DNA of 64,000 nt from Treponema primitia ZAS-1 (GTDB taxonomy: Bacteria; Spirochaetota; Spirochaetia; Treponematales; Breznakiellaceae). Below are positions 32,784-41,131 of this stretch, in pieces. Under the pieces are notes generated by a model that had not been told where the DNA came from, did no database searches, and saw only the letters and a list, made by a program, of their open reading frames with translations. The first letter of the stretch is position 1; each line of letters opens with the position of its first letter. The position numbers and the translations under genes were made by a program. The stretch is from assembly GCF_000297095.1 (NCBI RefSeq), contig NZ_AEEA01000007.1, forward strand, positions 1-64,000, written 5' to 3'.

Positions 32784-32827
32784 AAAAAAACCCTCCGGTT
32801 CCGGCGGCAAATTACCGGAACCGGAGG
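32784..32827 (-). terminator. Strong terminator oriented on the minus strand
   Basis: A perfect 13-bp stem (CCTCCGGTTCCGG at 32792-32804 with its complement at 32815-32827) and a 10-nt loop; on the minus strand it is followed by seven T (32790-32784). No minus-strand gene ends immediately upstream; it probably stops readthrough of the ketosynthase operon after it has crossed the LuxR-type gene antisense. Confidence 0.8.
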
Positions 32828-33052
32828 AAATGACCGGGAGGGAAGATTTCCTGCAAACCGCCAACGGCGGCATTTGGTGTGGCTTGGCAGGGGACCATTC
32901 CCTGGTTGTCCTTTTTATTATCCCCCAAATATCGCTTGAGCAAGATAAAACATTGGTACTATTTCCATAGACCTTGGTACTATTCCAAAATCAGCGTTTT
33001 TTTTATTTCATTCTTGCTTTGTGTACTGTTATATAGTAATGTTAGGTCGTTT

Positions 33053-33691
33053 ATGAAACTATTTAAAAAAATATCTACGCAAATTCAGTTTCTTGAAATG
33101 CTCAACAATGAACATGTGTGGGGAATTCTTGCAGGGCTAAGTTTCATTTATGAACTCTGTAATTTAATTGCGGGGGATAGTGTCATCGGCTTTTTGACCG
33201 TCCCCATCTTTTATGCATTTGCCCAGAGGAGCGGATTCTTCAAAACCCGGGGAAGGGCAAAACGGTTCGCCATGGTTCTTCTTTTTCTTGCAGCCCTGGC
33301 CTCCCAATACCGGTTTGGTATCAGCTTTTTATGTAAGAGTTTTATCAGCATCATAGCAACTGTAATCCTCTGCGTCGTCGGATTTCTCCTTTTTTTACCG
33401 GAACTGCAAAAAAATTTAGGTGCAGAACATACTCCGGTAATCCGCCTTTCCCCGAAAAAATTTACCCGGCGGGATGTGGATATGCTTAACAAAGTTTTGG
33501 AGGGAGAAAAATACACTGCCATTGCAGCAGAATATGGACTTGCAGAGAGTACCCTAAAGAACAGGCTGCGTATCCTTTTTAATAAGATCGGTGTTTCCGA
33601 CAGGATCAGTTTCTTGTCCGGCTATGCCCGGTATATACTGGCGCTTGAGGAGGAGGAACTCCCGGAACAACAGGCTATTAAACTTTTTTAA
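33053..33691 (+). CDS. Membrane-anchored LuxR-type (GerE helix-turn-helix) regulator
   Basis: 212 residues from the ATG at 33053. Three or four hydrophobic segments fill residues 15-130 (VWGILAGLSFIYELCNLIAG, FAMVLLFLAALASQY, FISIIATVILCVVGFLLFLP). A C-terminal LuxR/GerE helix-turn-helix follows: FTRRDVDMLNKVLEGEKYTAIAAEYGLAESTLKNRLRILFNKIGVSDRISFLSGY. No receiver or autoinducer domain is present. Its end overlaps the convergent ketosynthase gene by 14 nt, which suggests it regulates that cluster, the BMC operon, or both. A GTG start at 32879 would add 58 residues. Confidence 0.78.
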   Translation: MKLFKKISTQIQFLEMLNNEHVWGILAGLSFIYELCNLIAGDSVIGFLTVPIFYAFAQRSGFFKTRGRAKRFAMVLLFLAALASQYRFGISFLCKSFISIIATVILCVVGFLLFLPELQKNLGAEHTPVIRLSPKKFTRRDVDMLNKVLEGEKYTAIAAEYGLAESTLKNRLRILFNKIGVSDRISFLSGYARYILALEEEELPEQQAIKLF

Positions 33692-34922
33692 AAATCAAAG
33701 AAGTGTTGATTCCCCCAAAGGCAAAATTATTGGACATGATATATCCGGTATTGATTTCCCGGCCACCCTCCATAAGGTAATCCAGGGGAGCGCATTGGGG
33801 GTCCGGGTCCCGGAGGTTGATGTTAGGACAAAACCAGCCATGGTTCATCATGTTAATCGAAACCCAGGCTTCAATGGCGCCGCAGGCTCCTAAGGTATGG
33901 CCGGTATAATTTTTCAGGGTACTCACGGGGATTGGCCGTTCAAACACATCATAGGTTGCCCAAGTTTCGGCTATATCCCCGGCGCTGGTGGCGGTACCAT
34001 GGGTGTTCACATAACCGATACTATCGCTTTTTATACCGGCGTCGGCCAAAGCCAGGGACATAGCAGCGCCCATGGTAACCCGGTTGGGCTGGGTGATATG
34101 TGTCCCGTCGCTGTTGGAACCAAAACCAACAAGTTCCGCATAGATGGCGGCGCCCCGGTTCATGGCGTGTTCGTACTCCTCCAGGATGAGGGTCCCGGCG
34201 CCTTCCCCCACAACCAGACCGTCCCGGTTTTTATCATAGGCCGAAGGGGTGCAGTCCGGGGTATCGTTTTTGGTACTCGCCGCAAAGAGGGTATCAAAGA
34301 CCGCAGCATCCGCCGCGGAAAGTTCCTCCGCTCCGCCGGCGATCATAATATCCTGCTTGCCCTGCTGAATCAGCTCATAGGCCTGGCCGATAGCCATGGA
34401 GCCCGAGGTACAAGCAGTATTGGTGGTAATCAGTCTTCCGGTTAACCCGTAGTATACCTCGATATTGGCGGCGCAGGTCTGAGGCATGGCCCGGACATAA
34501 GTGGTGGCGCCCATCTTAGCGGTGGTATTCAAGATGAGCATGCTGTAAAAATCCAACAGAGAATCTATGCTGCCCATGGAAGAACCATAGGCTACCCCGC
34601 AGCGTCCCGGAGGCAGATTAGCTTTCTCCGCCACCGTTTCACTCTTTTCCGCAAGACCCGCTATTTTTAAAGCCCGATCCGTGGCGACCAAAGCGAGGAG
34701 ACAGACCCGGCCCATACCCCGGATTTTCTTCCTCGGAAGATCCGGGGCGGTAAAATCCACGGGCGCCGCGAGACGGGTATTCATGGGCTTATATTTTTCC
34801 CAATCATCCATTACACGGACAAAGTTTTTTCCGGCCCGCAAGCCTTCCAGTATTTCCTTCCATTCGGATCCAAGGACGCTCACTATCCCGCCGCCGGTAA
34901 CTACAACTCGTTTCGGCATCAT
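33678..34922 (-). CDS. Beta-ketoacyl-ACP synthase (FabF/KAS II type) of the APE-like cluster
   Basis: 414 residues. Thiolase-fold condensing enzyme with a full Cys-His-His triad: NTACTSGSM (Cys near 170), YVNTHGTATSAGD (His near 305) and KNYTGHTLGACGA (His near 342). The C-terminal SNNFAFGGINTSLIF is typical. It extends acyl-ACP by two carbons from malonyl-ACP. The start overlaps the ketoreductase stop (ATGA). One of two active ketosynthases here, as in aryl polyene clusters. Confidence 0.93.
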   Translation of the reverse strand: MMPKRVVVTGGGIVSVLGSEWKEILEGLRAGKNFVRVMDDWEKYKPMNTRLAAPVDFTAPDLPRKKIRGMGRVCLLALVATDRALKIAGLAEKSETVAEKANLPPGRCGVAYGSSMGSIDSLLDFYSMLILNTTAKMGATTYVRAMPQTCAANIEVYYGLTGRLITTNTACTSGSMAIGQAYELIQQGKQDIMIAGGAEELSAADAAVFDTLFAASTKNDTPDCTPSAYDKNRDGLVVGEGAGTLILEEYEHAMNRGAAIYAELVGFGSNSDGTHITQPNRVTMGAAMSLALADAGIKSDSIGYVNTHGTATSAGDIAETWATYDVFERPIPVSTLKNYTGHTLGACGAIEAWVSINMMNHGWFCPNINLRDPDPQCAPLDYLMEGGREINTGYIMSNNFAFGGINTSLIFKKV

Positions 34923-35647
34923 ATCAAGCCCCCGTTTACTGAAATAACTTGCCGGGTAATATACGATGCTGCCTCGGAAAGGAGAAACACTGCCAGGGCC
35001 GCCACCTCTCCGGGCTGTCCGACACGGCCCATGGGAATGGTGGGGAGAATCATATCCAGCGGCGCGTCCTGTATCATCGCAGTATCAATAATTCCCGGGG
35101 CTATACAGTTTACGGTGATAGACCGGCTGGCCAGTTCTGCAGCCAGGGCTTTGGTGGCCCCGATGATCCCCGCCTTGGAGGCACTGTAGTTTACCTGTCC
35201 CCGGTTTCCTATGATGCCCGAAACCGAGGCGATGGTGATGATCCGGCCCCGCTTTTTCCGGCAGAGGGGCATTACCAGGGGATGCAGCACATTGTAAAAC
35301 CCATCCAAGTTGGTATGGATCACCGAATCCCAGTTTTCATCCGAGAGGGCCGGGAAGGCGTTATCCGCGTGGATCCCGGCGTTACAAACGATGCCCCAAA
35401 GGGCGCCCCTGGATTCAGTGAGGGCCTCGAGCTTTTCCCGGCAATCCTCCCGGTTTGCAATATCAAACCCAAGGATCTCCGCGTCCCCGCCCCGGGAAAG
35501 GATCTCCTCCCGCAGGGACCGGGCTTCATCCTCCCCCCTATTATAATGGGCTATCACCCTATATCCCGCTTCCGCAGCGGCCAGGGCAATAGCCCGTCCT
35601 ATACCCCTGCTTGCACCGGTAACCAAGACCTGTTTTTCACTCACCAT
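34919..35647 (-). CDS. 3-oxoacyl-ACP reductase (FabG-like SDR)
   Basis: 242 residues. Short-chain dehydrogenase: NADP-binding TGASRGIGRAIALAAA at the N-terminus, NAG near residue 89, catalytic Ser and YSASKAG near 150, and C-terminal ISVNGGLI. It reduces the 3-keto group after each condensation. Translationally coupled to both flanking ketosynthases (overlaps of 4 and 11 nt). Confidence 0.93.
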   Translation of the reverse strand: MVSEKQVLVTGASRGIGRAIALAAAEAGYRVIAHYNRGEDEARSLREEILSRGGDAEILGFDIANREDCREKLEALTESRGALWGIVCNAGIHADNAFPALSDENWDSVIHTNLDGFYNVLHPLVMPLCRKKRGRIITIASVSGIIGNRGQVNYSASKAGIIGATKALAAELASRSITVNCIAPGIIDTAMIQDAPLDMILPTIPMGRVGQPGEVAALAVFLLSEAASYITRQVISVNGGLI

Positions 35648-36947
35648 TTCCCTCCGATTTTGCCAAAATCAGGCTGACATTACAGCCCCCGAAGGCAAAG
35701 GAATTACTCATACATACGCCTAAATTCGAAACACCATCGCCCAGGGCAGTCAGATGCAGGGGAGGCAGCGCCGGATCGTATTCCCCATCCCAGACATGAA
35801 CCGGCAAAGGCGCCGGTTCCAGGGGTGAAGCCAAGGTCATCCAGCAGAGGGCCAGTTCCAGGGCTCCCGCAGCGCCCAAGGTATGCCCGGTAAGGGGCTT
35901 GGTGGAGCTTGCCGGGGGACTATCGCCGGAAAATACCGAAGCAATCGCCCGGGCTTCCATTTGATCATTCTGAATAGTACCGGTTCCGTGGAGATTGAGG
36001 TACCCCACGTCCCCCCTTTCTATCCCCGCATCAGAGAGGGCTGCCTCCATAGCCCGGATTGCCCCCTGGCCGTCCGGACGAGGGGCGGTCATGTGATAGG
36101 CGTCGGCGCTTTCTCCGGCCCCCAGGAGTTCAATGCCCCCCTCAAGGGCTTCCCGGGAGAGTACAAAAAACCCGGCGCCCTCCCCCAGGGTGATACCCTT
36201 CCGGTTTCTGCTGAAGGGGTTACAGAGGCTGCCGGAAACCGCCTCCAGGGAATTGAAGCCCAGGAGGACGGTTTCCGAGGCGATATCGACCCCGCCGGCT
36301 ATAACGGCATCGCAGACCTTCATGCGGATAAGCTCCGCCCCCCGGATGATCGCTGTAGCGGAAGAAGCGCAGGCGGTGGCAAAGGCCAGGGACGGTCCGG
36401 AAAGGCCGAATTTCCGGGAGACATATTCCGCAGGTCCCGCGGCTCCTTGAAAGCGCAGATCATACCCTTCAGCGAAGCCCCCGGCAAAAAACGACCGGTG
36501 GGCCTTGAGTGACCATTCGGTACCATTGTCGCAGGACCCTACACAGACCCCGATGCGCCCCGGACCATAGGCGGCCAGGGCCTGCTCCACATGGGGGCGG
36601 ATCTGTTCCAGGGCTGCATCGGCGAGCCGGAAAATCCGGGGGGCCGGGAATGCCGTATCCGGTTCCAGCCCGAGACAGGCAGCTACTGCGGCGGCGGAAC
36701 TCAGGCGGTCTTCGGGAACCCTGCCCACGAGGAAACGCTGTTCCAATGCGGGAGGCGCCGCGCCAATGGTCACCACACCGATGCCGGAGCTATCCCCCCG
36801 AAGCGCCGCGTCAAACAGGGCCTGCCGGTCTGCGCCGGCACAGCAAAGAACCCCCGGCGGGGAAAGGTATATGCGCGGGAGACTTCGTTGCAAGTTGCGC
36901 GGGAGACTTCGTTGCAAGTCGCGGCGGCGGTTCTGAACGGGGATCAC
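35637..36947 (-). CDS. Beta-ketoacyl-ACP synthase, second KS of the APE-like cluster
   Basis: 436 residues. Triad present: FATACASSATA (Cys near 190), LNLHGTGTIQND (His near 320), KPLTGHTLGAAGALELAL (His near 353), and SNSFAFGGCNVSLIL at the end. GTG start in a GTGA overlap with the upstream lipoprotein gene. The first 27 residues (RRRDLQRSLPRNLQRSLPR) are encoded by two copies of a 24-bp repeat; homologues would be expected to begin near IYLSPPGVLCCAG, so this N-terminus is probably an insertion. Confidence 0.9.
   Translation of the reverse strand: MIPVQNRRRDLQRSLPRNLQRSLPRIYLSPPGVLCCAGADRQALFDAALRGDSSGIGVVTIGAAPPALEQRFLVGRVPEDRLSSAAAVAACLGLEPDTAFPAPRIFRLADAALEQIRPHVEQALAAYGPGRIGVCVGSCDNGTEWSLKAHRSFFAGGFAEGYDLRFQGAAGPAEYVSRKFGLSGPSLAFATACASSATAIIRGAELIRMKVCDAVIAGGVDIASETVLLGFNSLEAVSGSLCNPFSRNRKGITLGEGAGFFVLSREALEGGIELLGAGESADAYHMTAPRPDGQGAIRAMEAALSDAGIERGDVGYLNLHGTGTIQNDQMEARAIASVFSGDSPPASSTKPLTGHTLGAAGALELALCWMTLASPLEPAPLPVHVWDGEYDPALPPLHLTALGDGVSNLGVCMSNSFAFGGCNVSLILAKSEGNGE
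36872..36919 (-). repeat. Two tandem copies of the 24-bp interspersed repeat in the KS N-terminus
   Basis: Units 36872-36895 and 36896-36919 are identical; each starts TGCGCGGGAGACTTCG and ends TTGCAAGT on the plus strand. Related single copies occur at 16529-16552 and 51472-51495. Confidence 0.8.
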
Positions 36948-37540
36948 CTAAAGTCCCCCCGCAGGGTATAGGCATAGCCCCGCAATACATTGGTATACCG
37001 CACTTCGTCTGGTTTCTTTTCAATTTCGATGATCAGTTTCTTTTTGTCAAAAATTCGGCGGACCTCTACGGAACCGTCCGGAGTATCCCGTATCTCAACC
37101 ACCAGGCTGAGCCCCCGCAAAGCCGGAACCAGGGCGTCGATGCGGTAAAAGCAAAACTGAAAATCTGCGGCGACGTATTCCGCCTTAAAGGAAGGGGGGA
37201 ACATGGAGGACGAAAAGGAAATGGCGTCCCCGGTAAAGGACAGATCCCCCATGCTGACACCGAAACTGTTGATCAGGGCTATGGATATTCCCCCCCGGTC
37301 TGCCTGAACCCAGGCGTCCAACAGCATCTCCTGCCCGCCGTAGACGCCGGAAATTTGCTGGGCCATATCCAGGGGCGCTTCAATATGATCCGGGGATAGC
37401 AGGGTATAGGTTACCCTATTGGTTACATACACCGGAGAAACATTCTGATTAGGCTTTTGTGTTGTCGCGCAGGAAACCAGCCAGAAGATGATAGCTGGAA
37501 AAAAGGCGCCCCGATATTTTTTCTGAATTTTTAGCCCCAA
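36944..37540 (-). CDS. DUF3261-type lipoprotein of the APE-like cluster
   Basis: 198 residues; TTG start. The signal peptide ends in lipobox LVSC. The mature region is beta-rich (YTLLSPDHIEAPLDMAQQISGVYGGQEMLLDAWVQADRGGISIALINSFGVSMGDLSFTGDAISFSS), matching the DUF3261 proteins that accompany aryl polyene clusters and are thought to help place the product in the outer membrane. Divergent from the phosphopantetheinyl transferase gene with only 21 nt between starts. Confidence 0.75.
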   Translation of the reverse strand: MGLKIQKKYRGAFFPAIIFWLVSCATTQKPNQNVSPVYVTNRVTYTLLSPDHIEAPLDMAQQISGVYGGQEMLLDAWVQADRGGISIALINSFGVSMGDLSFTGDAISFSSSMFPPSFKAEYVAADFQFCFYRIDALVPALRGLSLVVEIRDTPDGSVEVRRIFDKKKLIIEIEKKPDEVRYTNVLRGYAYTLRGDFR

Positions 37541-37561
37541 ATAGTATATAATAATCGTACT
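37541..37561. promoter_or_regulatory. Overlapping divergent -10 boxes between the DUF3261 and PPTase genes
   Basis: Plus strand: TATAAT at 37547-37552, then 9 nt to the ATG at 37562. Minus strand: TATTAT at 37553-37548, then 7 nt to the TTG at 37540. The same AT block can serve as -10 in both directions and both transcripts would be leaderless. No good -35 box was seen on the plus strand. Confidence 0.5.
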
Positions 37562-38230
37562 ATGGCATTTTACTTGGGATTATCCCTTCTGTCAAATGTG
37601 AAGCGGGAACTGCAAAGCCGGGAAGCCCGGCGTATCCTGGGGCTCCTCTCCGGACGGGAGCTTGACCCGGAATCGATAGGGCAGGAAACCGGAGGCCGGC
37701 CTTATTTTACCGACCGCCCGGGGGACTTCAGCATATCCCATTCCAACCGGGCCGTGGCGGTGTCCCTGGTGTCCCAACGCCGCATTGGTTGTGACATTCA
37801 ATACATCAATCCCCGGCAGGATCACCTCGGGGTAGCAAAAAAATTCTTCTTCCCCCGGGAACTGGAGTACATCGCCGCTGCTGCGGATACTGCGGAAAGG
37901 GCCCGGCGTTTCTGCATCCTCTGGGTATTGAAAGAATCCTTTCTAAAACTCCGGGGGCTTTCGGTTCTCGATATGCTGAAAACCCCGGAGTTTGTTATTG
38001 ATGATCCGAATCCCCCCGGAAAAGCGCCCCTTGAATTCCAGCTCTGGCATTTCGGGAAAATTGAAGATGAACAGTATATGCTTGCCCTGGCAAGGGAGAA
38101 GGCCCTTGGGGATAAGCAAACCGAAAAGGTTCAGGTGCGATGGTTTTCGGAAGAAGCCCTGCCCTGCATCAGCATGGCGGAGATAAACGCGGTGGTAAGC
38201 CCGGAAAACACCGTAAGCCCAAAGATATGA
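37562..38230 (+). CDS. 4'-phosphopantetheinyl transferase (Sfp-type)
   Basis: 222 residues. It transfers phosphopantetheine from CoA to carrier proteins. Sfp motifs: FSISHSNRAVAVSLV near residue 58, RIGCDIQYI near 75 (Mg-binding Asp) and FCILWVLKESFLKLRG near 120 (W-x-x-KES-x-x-K). It is on the opposite strand in the middle of the cluster, and its last 100 nt overlap the convergent MMPL gene. It implies that carrier proteins exist, yet none is encoded in this window. Confidence 0.88.
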   Translation: MAFYLGLSLLSNVKRELQSREARRILGLLSGRELDPESIGQETGGRPYFTDRPGDFSISHSNRAVAVSLVSQRRIGCDIQYINPRQDHLGVAKKFFFPRELEYIAAAADTAERARRFCILWVLKESFLKLRGLSVLDMLKTPEFVIDDPNPPGKAPLEFQLWHFGKIEDEQYMLALAREKALGDKQTEKVQVRWFSEEALPCISMAEINAVVSPENTVSPKI

Positions 38231-40473
38231 ACCGGGGGAAAGGAGCTTAATACCAGGGCGCCGAAGGACAGGGCAGTGGTAAGGTACGAAAGGACGATAG
38301 CCCAAACCGTAAGGGTCCCGGTATTACTATTCCGGCTTTCGGTTCGGTAGAACATATAATCCAACCCCAGACCGAATACCAGTACGATTCCCACCACCGA
38401 AAAAAAGCCCAGCGGTATGCCCGCCGCAGCAAGGACGCTCCCGGTTACCAGAATCGGCAACAGGGGGGCTGCGATGATCCGCAGGGCGTCCCGGCGGGGA
38501 TAGAGGATGAGTACCGTTACGGCGATAACACCATAGGCGATGATAAGGAGGACCAGCATGATCCCCGTAAGGGTATCAAGGCCGGTTCCGATATCCTTCA
38601 CCTTGTTTACAAAAAATACAAAATCAAGCTCATCCCCAAGGGCACGGAAGGGTTCTTCAACCGAAACATGGAGGGGCAGCACACAGGAATAGTACCGGCC
38701 CCCAAGTTCACCGATCCAGAGATTTTCCAGTATTCCCGCAAGATACGGGGGAAGCCCGTCTACTTCACTGTAGCGGCCTGTCTTCTGAATGAAGTCTTCA
38801 CGGAACAGGATGGCGCCGGACCGGGGAAAACCCAGGTACTCAAACTGATCCTCCGCCAGGGGAAGCAGGGACTTGGCGGCTTCGTAGTTTTGCTCCTGGG
38901 TTTTTACGGAAGGTACAAAGAGGGAAGAAGCCATATAGGATTTCAGGCTGCCCCGGGTAATTTCACGGTCCAGCCTGTTCCGCAGCAGCTCTTCATGCTC
39001 CAAAAGCTCCCCGGGGGTATCCCCGGATACAATGAAGTACCAGCCCGGAGAACCGATGTTCAGCACCGATGAGGCGATACGCTCGGATTCCAAAAGGGAT
39101 GGGGATATGGTATAAAGCCCGGTGATATTATTTTCCACCCGGATCATACCACGGTTAAAGAAAAGAACGGCCAGAGAAACACAGAGGATGACCATGAGAA
39201 TGGTTTTTCTGATGACGCCGGAAAAGCGTCCCGGCTTGGGGAGAACCGGCAGTTTCATGATCCGGTTTTCTTTCGCAGTAATACTACCAAAACGGGGGTA
39301 CAAACAACTTACGGTTAAAAAGGAGCTCAGAAGGCCGGCTGCGGAAAAAACCGCAAACTGCCTCAGGATACTAAAGGGAGCAAAGAGCAGGGCGATAAAA
39401 CAGATCTCCGAGGAAACCAGACTCATGGCGATTCCCCGGAGTATGCCGTTACGCTGGACAAGGTAGTGGATCGAATAGTCCACACAGATCCCAATCAGGG
39501 TGGTACCAAATACAAAGGTGAGAACATGGATCTCCCGGAAAAACAGCAGGGCTGTCATAAGCGCCAGAAGTATCGAGAACCCTATGGCGGCCAGGGATGC
39601 CAGTACCGGCAGGGGGGAACGGAACACAAAGAGGAAAAGCAGGGCTACCAAAACCAGGGTAACCGTGGAGATGAGGGATATTTCCCGCTGGGCGGAGGAG
39701 GAACTTTCGTAACTGTGGAAGGGAATACCGGAATACACAAAGTGCAGATCAGGATTTTCCGCTTCAATACCGGAAGCGAGGGCGTAGATTTTCTGTACCC
39801 CGCTATCGGCATTGGTGATCGCCGCACCCCGGGGGCTTAACACGCCCCGAAGCATGACATACCAGGTTTCCCCCTGTTGGGCCGCAAGGACATCATCCCT
39901 AAGGGACATGGTTCCCCCGGCGGACAGGGCTGTTGAAATAAAGCGCCGCAGTCCCCGGTCTGTAAGGAGGAAGGGGTCCGTGTCCAGAGTATCCAGGGCG
40001 GTAAAATTGAAAGCCCCAAAGGCGGAAGCCAGGGCGTCTTCGGCAATTATATGGGCCTGGCCGGATTCCAGCAGTTCCCGGCTTTCCCCGTCCAGCAGGG
40101 TGTAGCGGTAATCGTAGAGATATTGAAAGACCTGGTCCATCACACCCTGGTCCACATACAGGGACAGGGACTCAAAGGCGGGGCCCCGAAGCCCCTGGTA
40201 CAGCAATACTGCGGCCTGTTTTGCCCGCTCGAAATCCTGAGCCCCCGCAAGGATGTAAAAGCCCCGTGAACTGCGGTCTCCCAGGAGTCTGTCCGCGGCG
40301 GAAACCGGTTTAAGGGAAGCGGTGTCGGGGAGTATACCCAGGAGGTCCCGGTTTATCCCCAACGGTTTTTGTAAAAGCACCGAAAGCGCCAGGGCCAGGG
40401 CAATCCCCCCGTGGACTATAAGCCAGAGCCAGGGTTTGAAGAAACGGTCAGAGGGAAAAGAGGGCTTTTTCAC
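38131..40473 (-). CDS. MMPL/RND-family exporter of the APE-like cluster
   Basis: 780 residues. Two repeats, each one TM helix, a large periplasmic domain and five or six TM helices; TM blocks include GIALALALSVLL near 17, LVALLFLFVFRSPLPVLASLAAIGFSILLALMTALLFF near 285 and VLILYPRRDALRIIAAPLLPILVTG. Families of this type move lipids or polyketides across the inner membrane; here it probably exports the aryl-polyene-like lipid. GTG start, 26-nt overlap with the LolA-like gene. Confidence 0.86.
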   Translation of the reverse strand: MKKPSFPSDRFFKPWLWLIVHGGIALALALSVLLQKPLGINRDLLGILPDTASLKPVSAADRLLGDRSSRGFYILAGAQDFERAKQAAVLLYQGLRGPAFESLSLYVDQGVMDQVFQYLYDYRYTLLDGESRELLESGQAHIIAEDALASAFGAFNFTALDTLDTDPFLLTDRGLRRFISTALSAGGTMSLRDDVLAAQQGETWYVMLRGVLSPRGAAITNADSGVQKIYALASGIEAENPDLHFVYSGIPFHSYESSSSAQREISLISTVTLVLVALLFLFVFRSPLPVLASLAAIGFSILLALMTALLFFREIHVLTFVFGTTLIGICVDYSIHYLVQRNGILRGIAMSLVSSEICFIALLFAPFSILRQFAVFSAAGLLSSFLTVSCLYPRFGSITAKENRIMKLPVLPKPGRFSGVIRKTILMVILCVSLAVLFFNRGMIRVENNITGLYTISPSLLESERIASSVLNIGSPGWYFIVSGDTPGELLEHEELLRNRLDREITRGSLKSYMASSLFVPSVKTQEQNYEAAKSLLPLAEDQFEYLGFPRSGAILFREDFIQKTGRYSEVDGLPPYLAGILENLWIGELGGRYYSCVLPLHVSVEEPFRALGDELDFVFFVNKVKDIGTGLDTLTGIMLVLLIIAYGVIAVTVLILYPRRDALRIIAAPLLPILVTGSVLAAAGIPLGFFSVVGIVLVFGLGLDYMFYRTESRNSNTGTLTVWAIVLSYLTTALSFGALVLSSFPPVHIFGLTVFSGLTTAFISAMLMQGRASSENHRT

Positions 40474-41131
40474 CGGAATCTATCCCCTGGGGAAAACTGT
40501 GGTTGGAAAGTTCATACCTGATACTGTCACCGTTCTGTTCCCGGAGGGTGATCCGGCGGATCACCGTATCCCCTTCCATAATTATCCGGGCCGCAAAGGT
40601 CTTAATGGAAGTTTCCGAGGGGATGATCCCCAGGGTCCACGAACCATTATATTCGGTAAAATAATTTTCAAAATTATCAAGGAGCTTCCGGGAGTTACCG
40701 GAGAAGACCGCACTAATGGTGTCGGAAAAACGGAGGAAGATTTCATTCCCCGCAGCGTCCAGTCTGGTCTTCACCCCCGAAGGGGTGGACTGGACAAGAT
40801 AGTCAGGGCCCACCGCCAGGGTTGAGGGGAAGGGGGAAAGGGTTTCCCAAACCATGCCCAGATCCGCAGTAATAATAAAATTACCCGAGGACACCAGGGA
40901 ACGGTTAAGCCGGTTGATAGTTTTTTGCTGAACAAAGGTACCCTTAATCACCGGATGTTCCGCCAGGGCCGCACATGCCCGGTCAAACCGGGGACGGGTT
41001 TCCGCATTCAGGGGGAAACGAAACACATCCTCCGCTGTAGTTTGAGCGCCCAGACTGTGTGACCGGGGAAAAAACAGGAGCAGGGCAAGGCATAGCGGAA
41101 GAACGACAAAATGCCGGGAACTATTTTTCAC
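40448..41131 (-). CDS. LolA-like outer-membrane lipoprotein carrier
   Basis: 227 residues from the GTG at 41131, which forms a GTGA overlap with the thioesterase stop; the ORF is open further upstream but that part overlaps the thioesterase. A signal peptide (HFVVLPLCLALLLFFPRSHSLGAQ) is followed by the LolA pattern: HPVIKGTFVQQKTINRLNRSLVSSGNFIITADLGMVWETLSPFPSTLAVG. Periplasmic carrier, likely shuttling the lipid product rather than lipoproteins, as proposed for other aryl polyene clusters. Confidence 0.82.
   Translation of the reverse strand: MKNSSRHFVVLPLCLALLLFFPRSHSLGAQTTAEDVFRFPLNAETRPRFDRACAALAEHPVIKGTFVQQKTINRLNRSLVSSGNFIITADLGMVWETLSPFPSTLAVGPDYLVQSTPSGVKTRLDAAGNEIFLRFSDTISAVFSGNSRKLLDNFENYFTEYNGSWTLGIIPSETSIKTFAARIIMEGDTVIRRITLREQNGDSIRYELSNHSFPQGIDSGEKALFSL

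Larger units (their letters stand above)
32466..33052. other. 587-nt non-coding stretch between BMC operon and LuxR-type gene
   Basis: The left part (32,500-32,690) is very AT-rich and holds the BMC operon promoter and a perfect palindrome. A small inverted repeat ACAGG/CCTGT is near 32,709-32,723. A strong minus-oriented terminator is at 32784-32827. An ORF extension from a GTG at 32879 reads into the LuxR-type gene, but its part before 33053 covers promoter-like AT-rich sequence and I left it out. Confidence 0.6.

Noticed and set aside
32879..33052. 58-residue extension of the LuxR-type regulator
   Set aside because: It covers AT-rich promoter-like sequence and lacks a ribosome-binding site; kept only as an alternative start.
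36509..37399. 296-codon plus-strand frame across KS2 and the DUF3261 gene
   Set aside because: Composition is Pro/Arg/Gly-rich shadow of GC-rich coding DNA; no motif, and the minus-strand genes are well supported.
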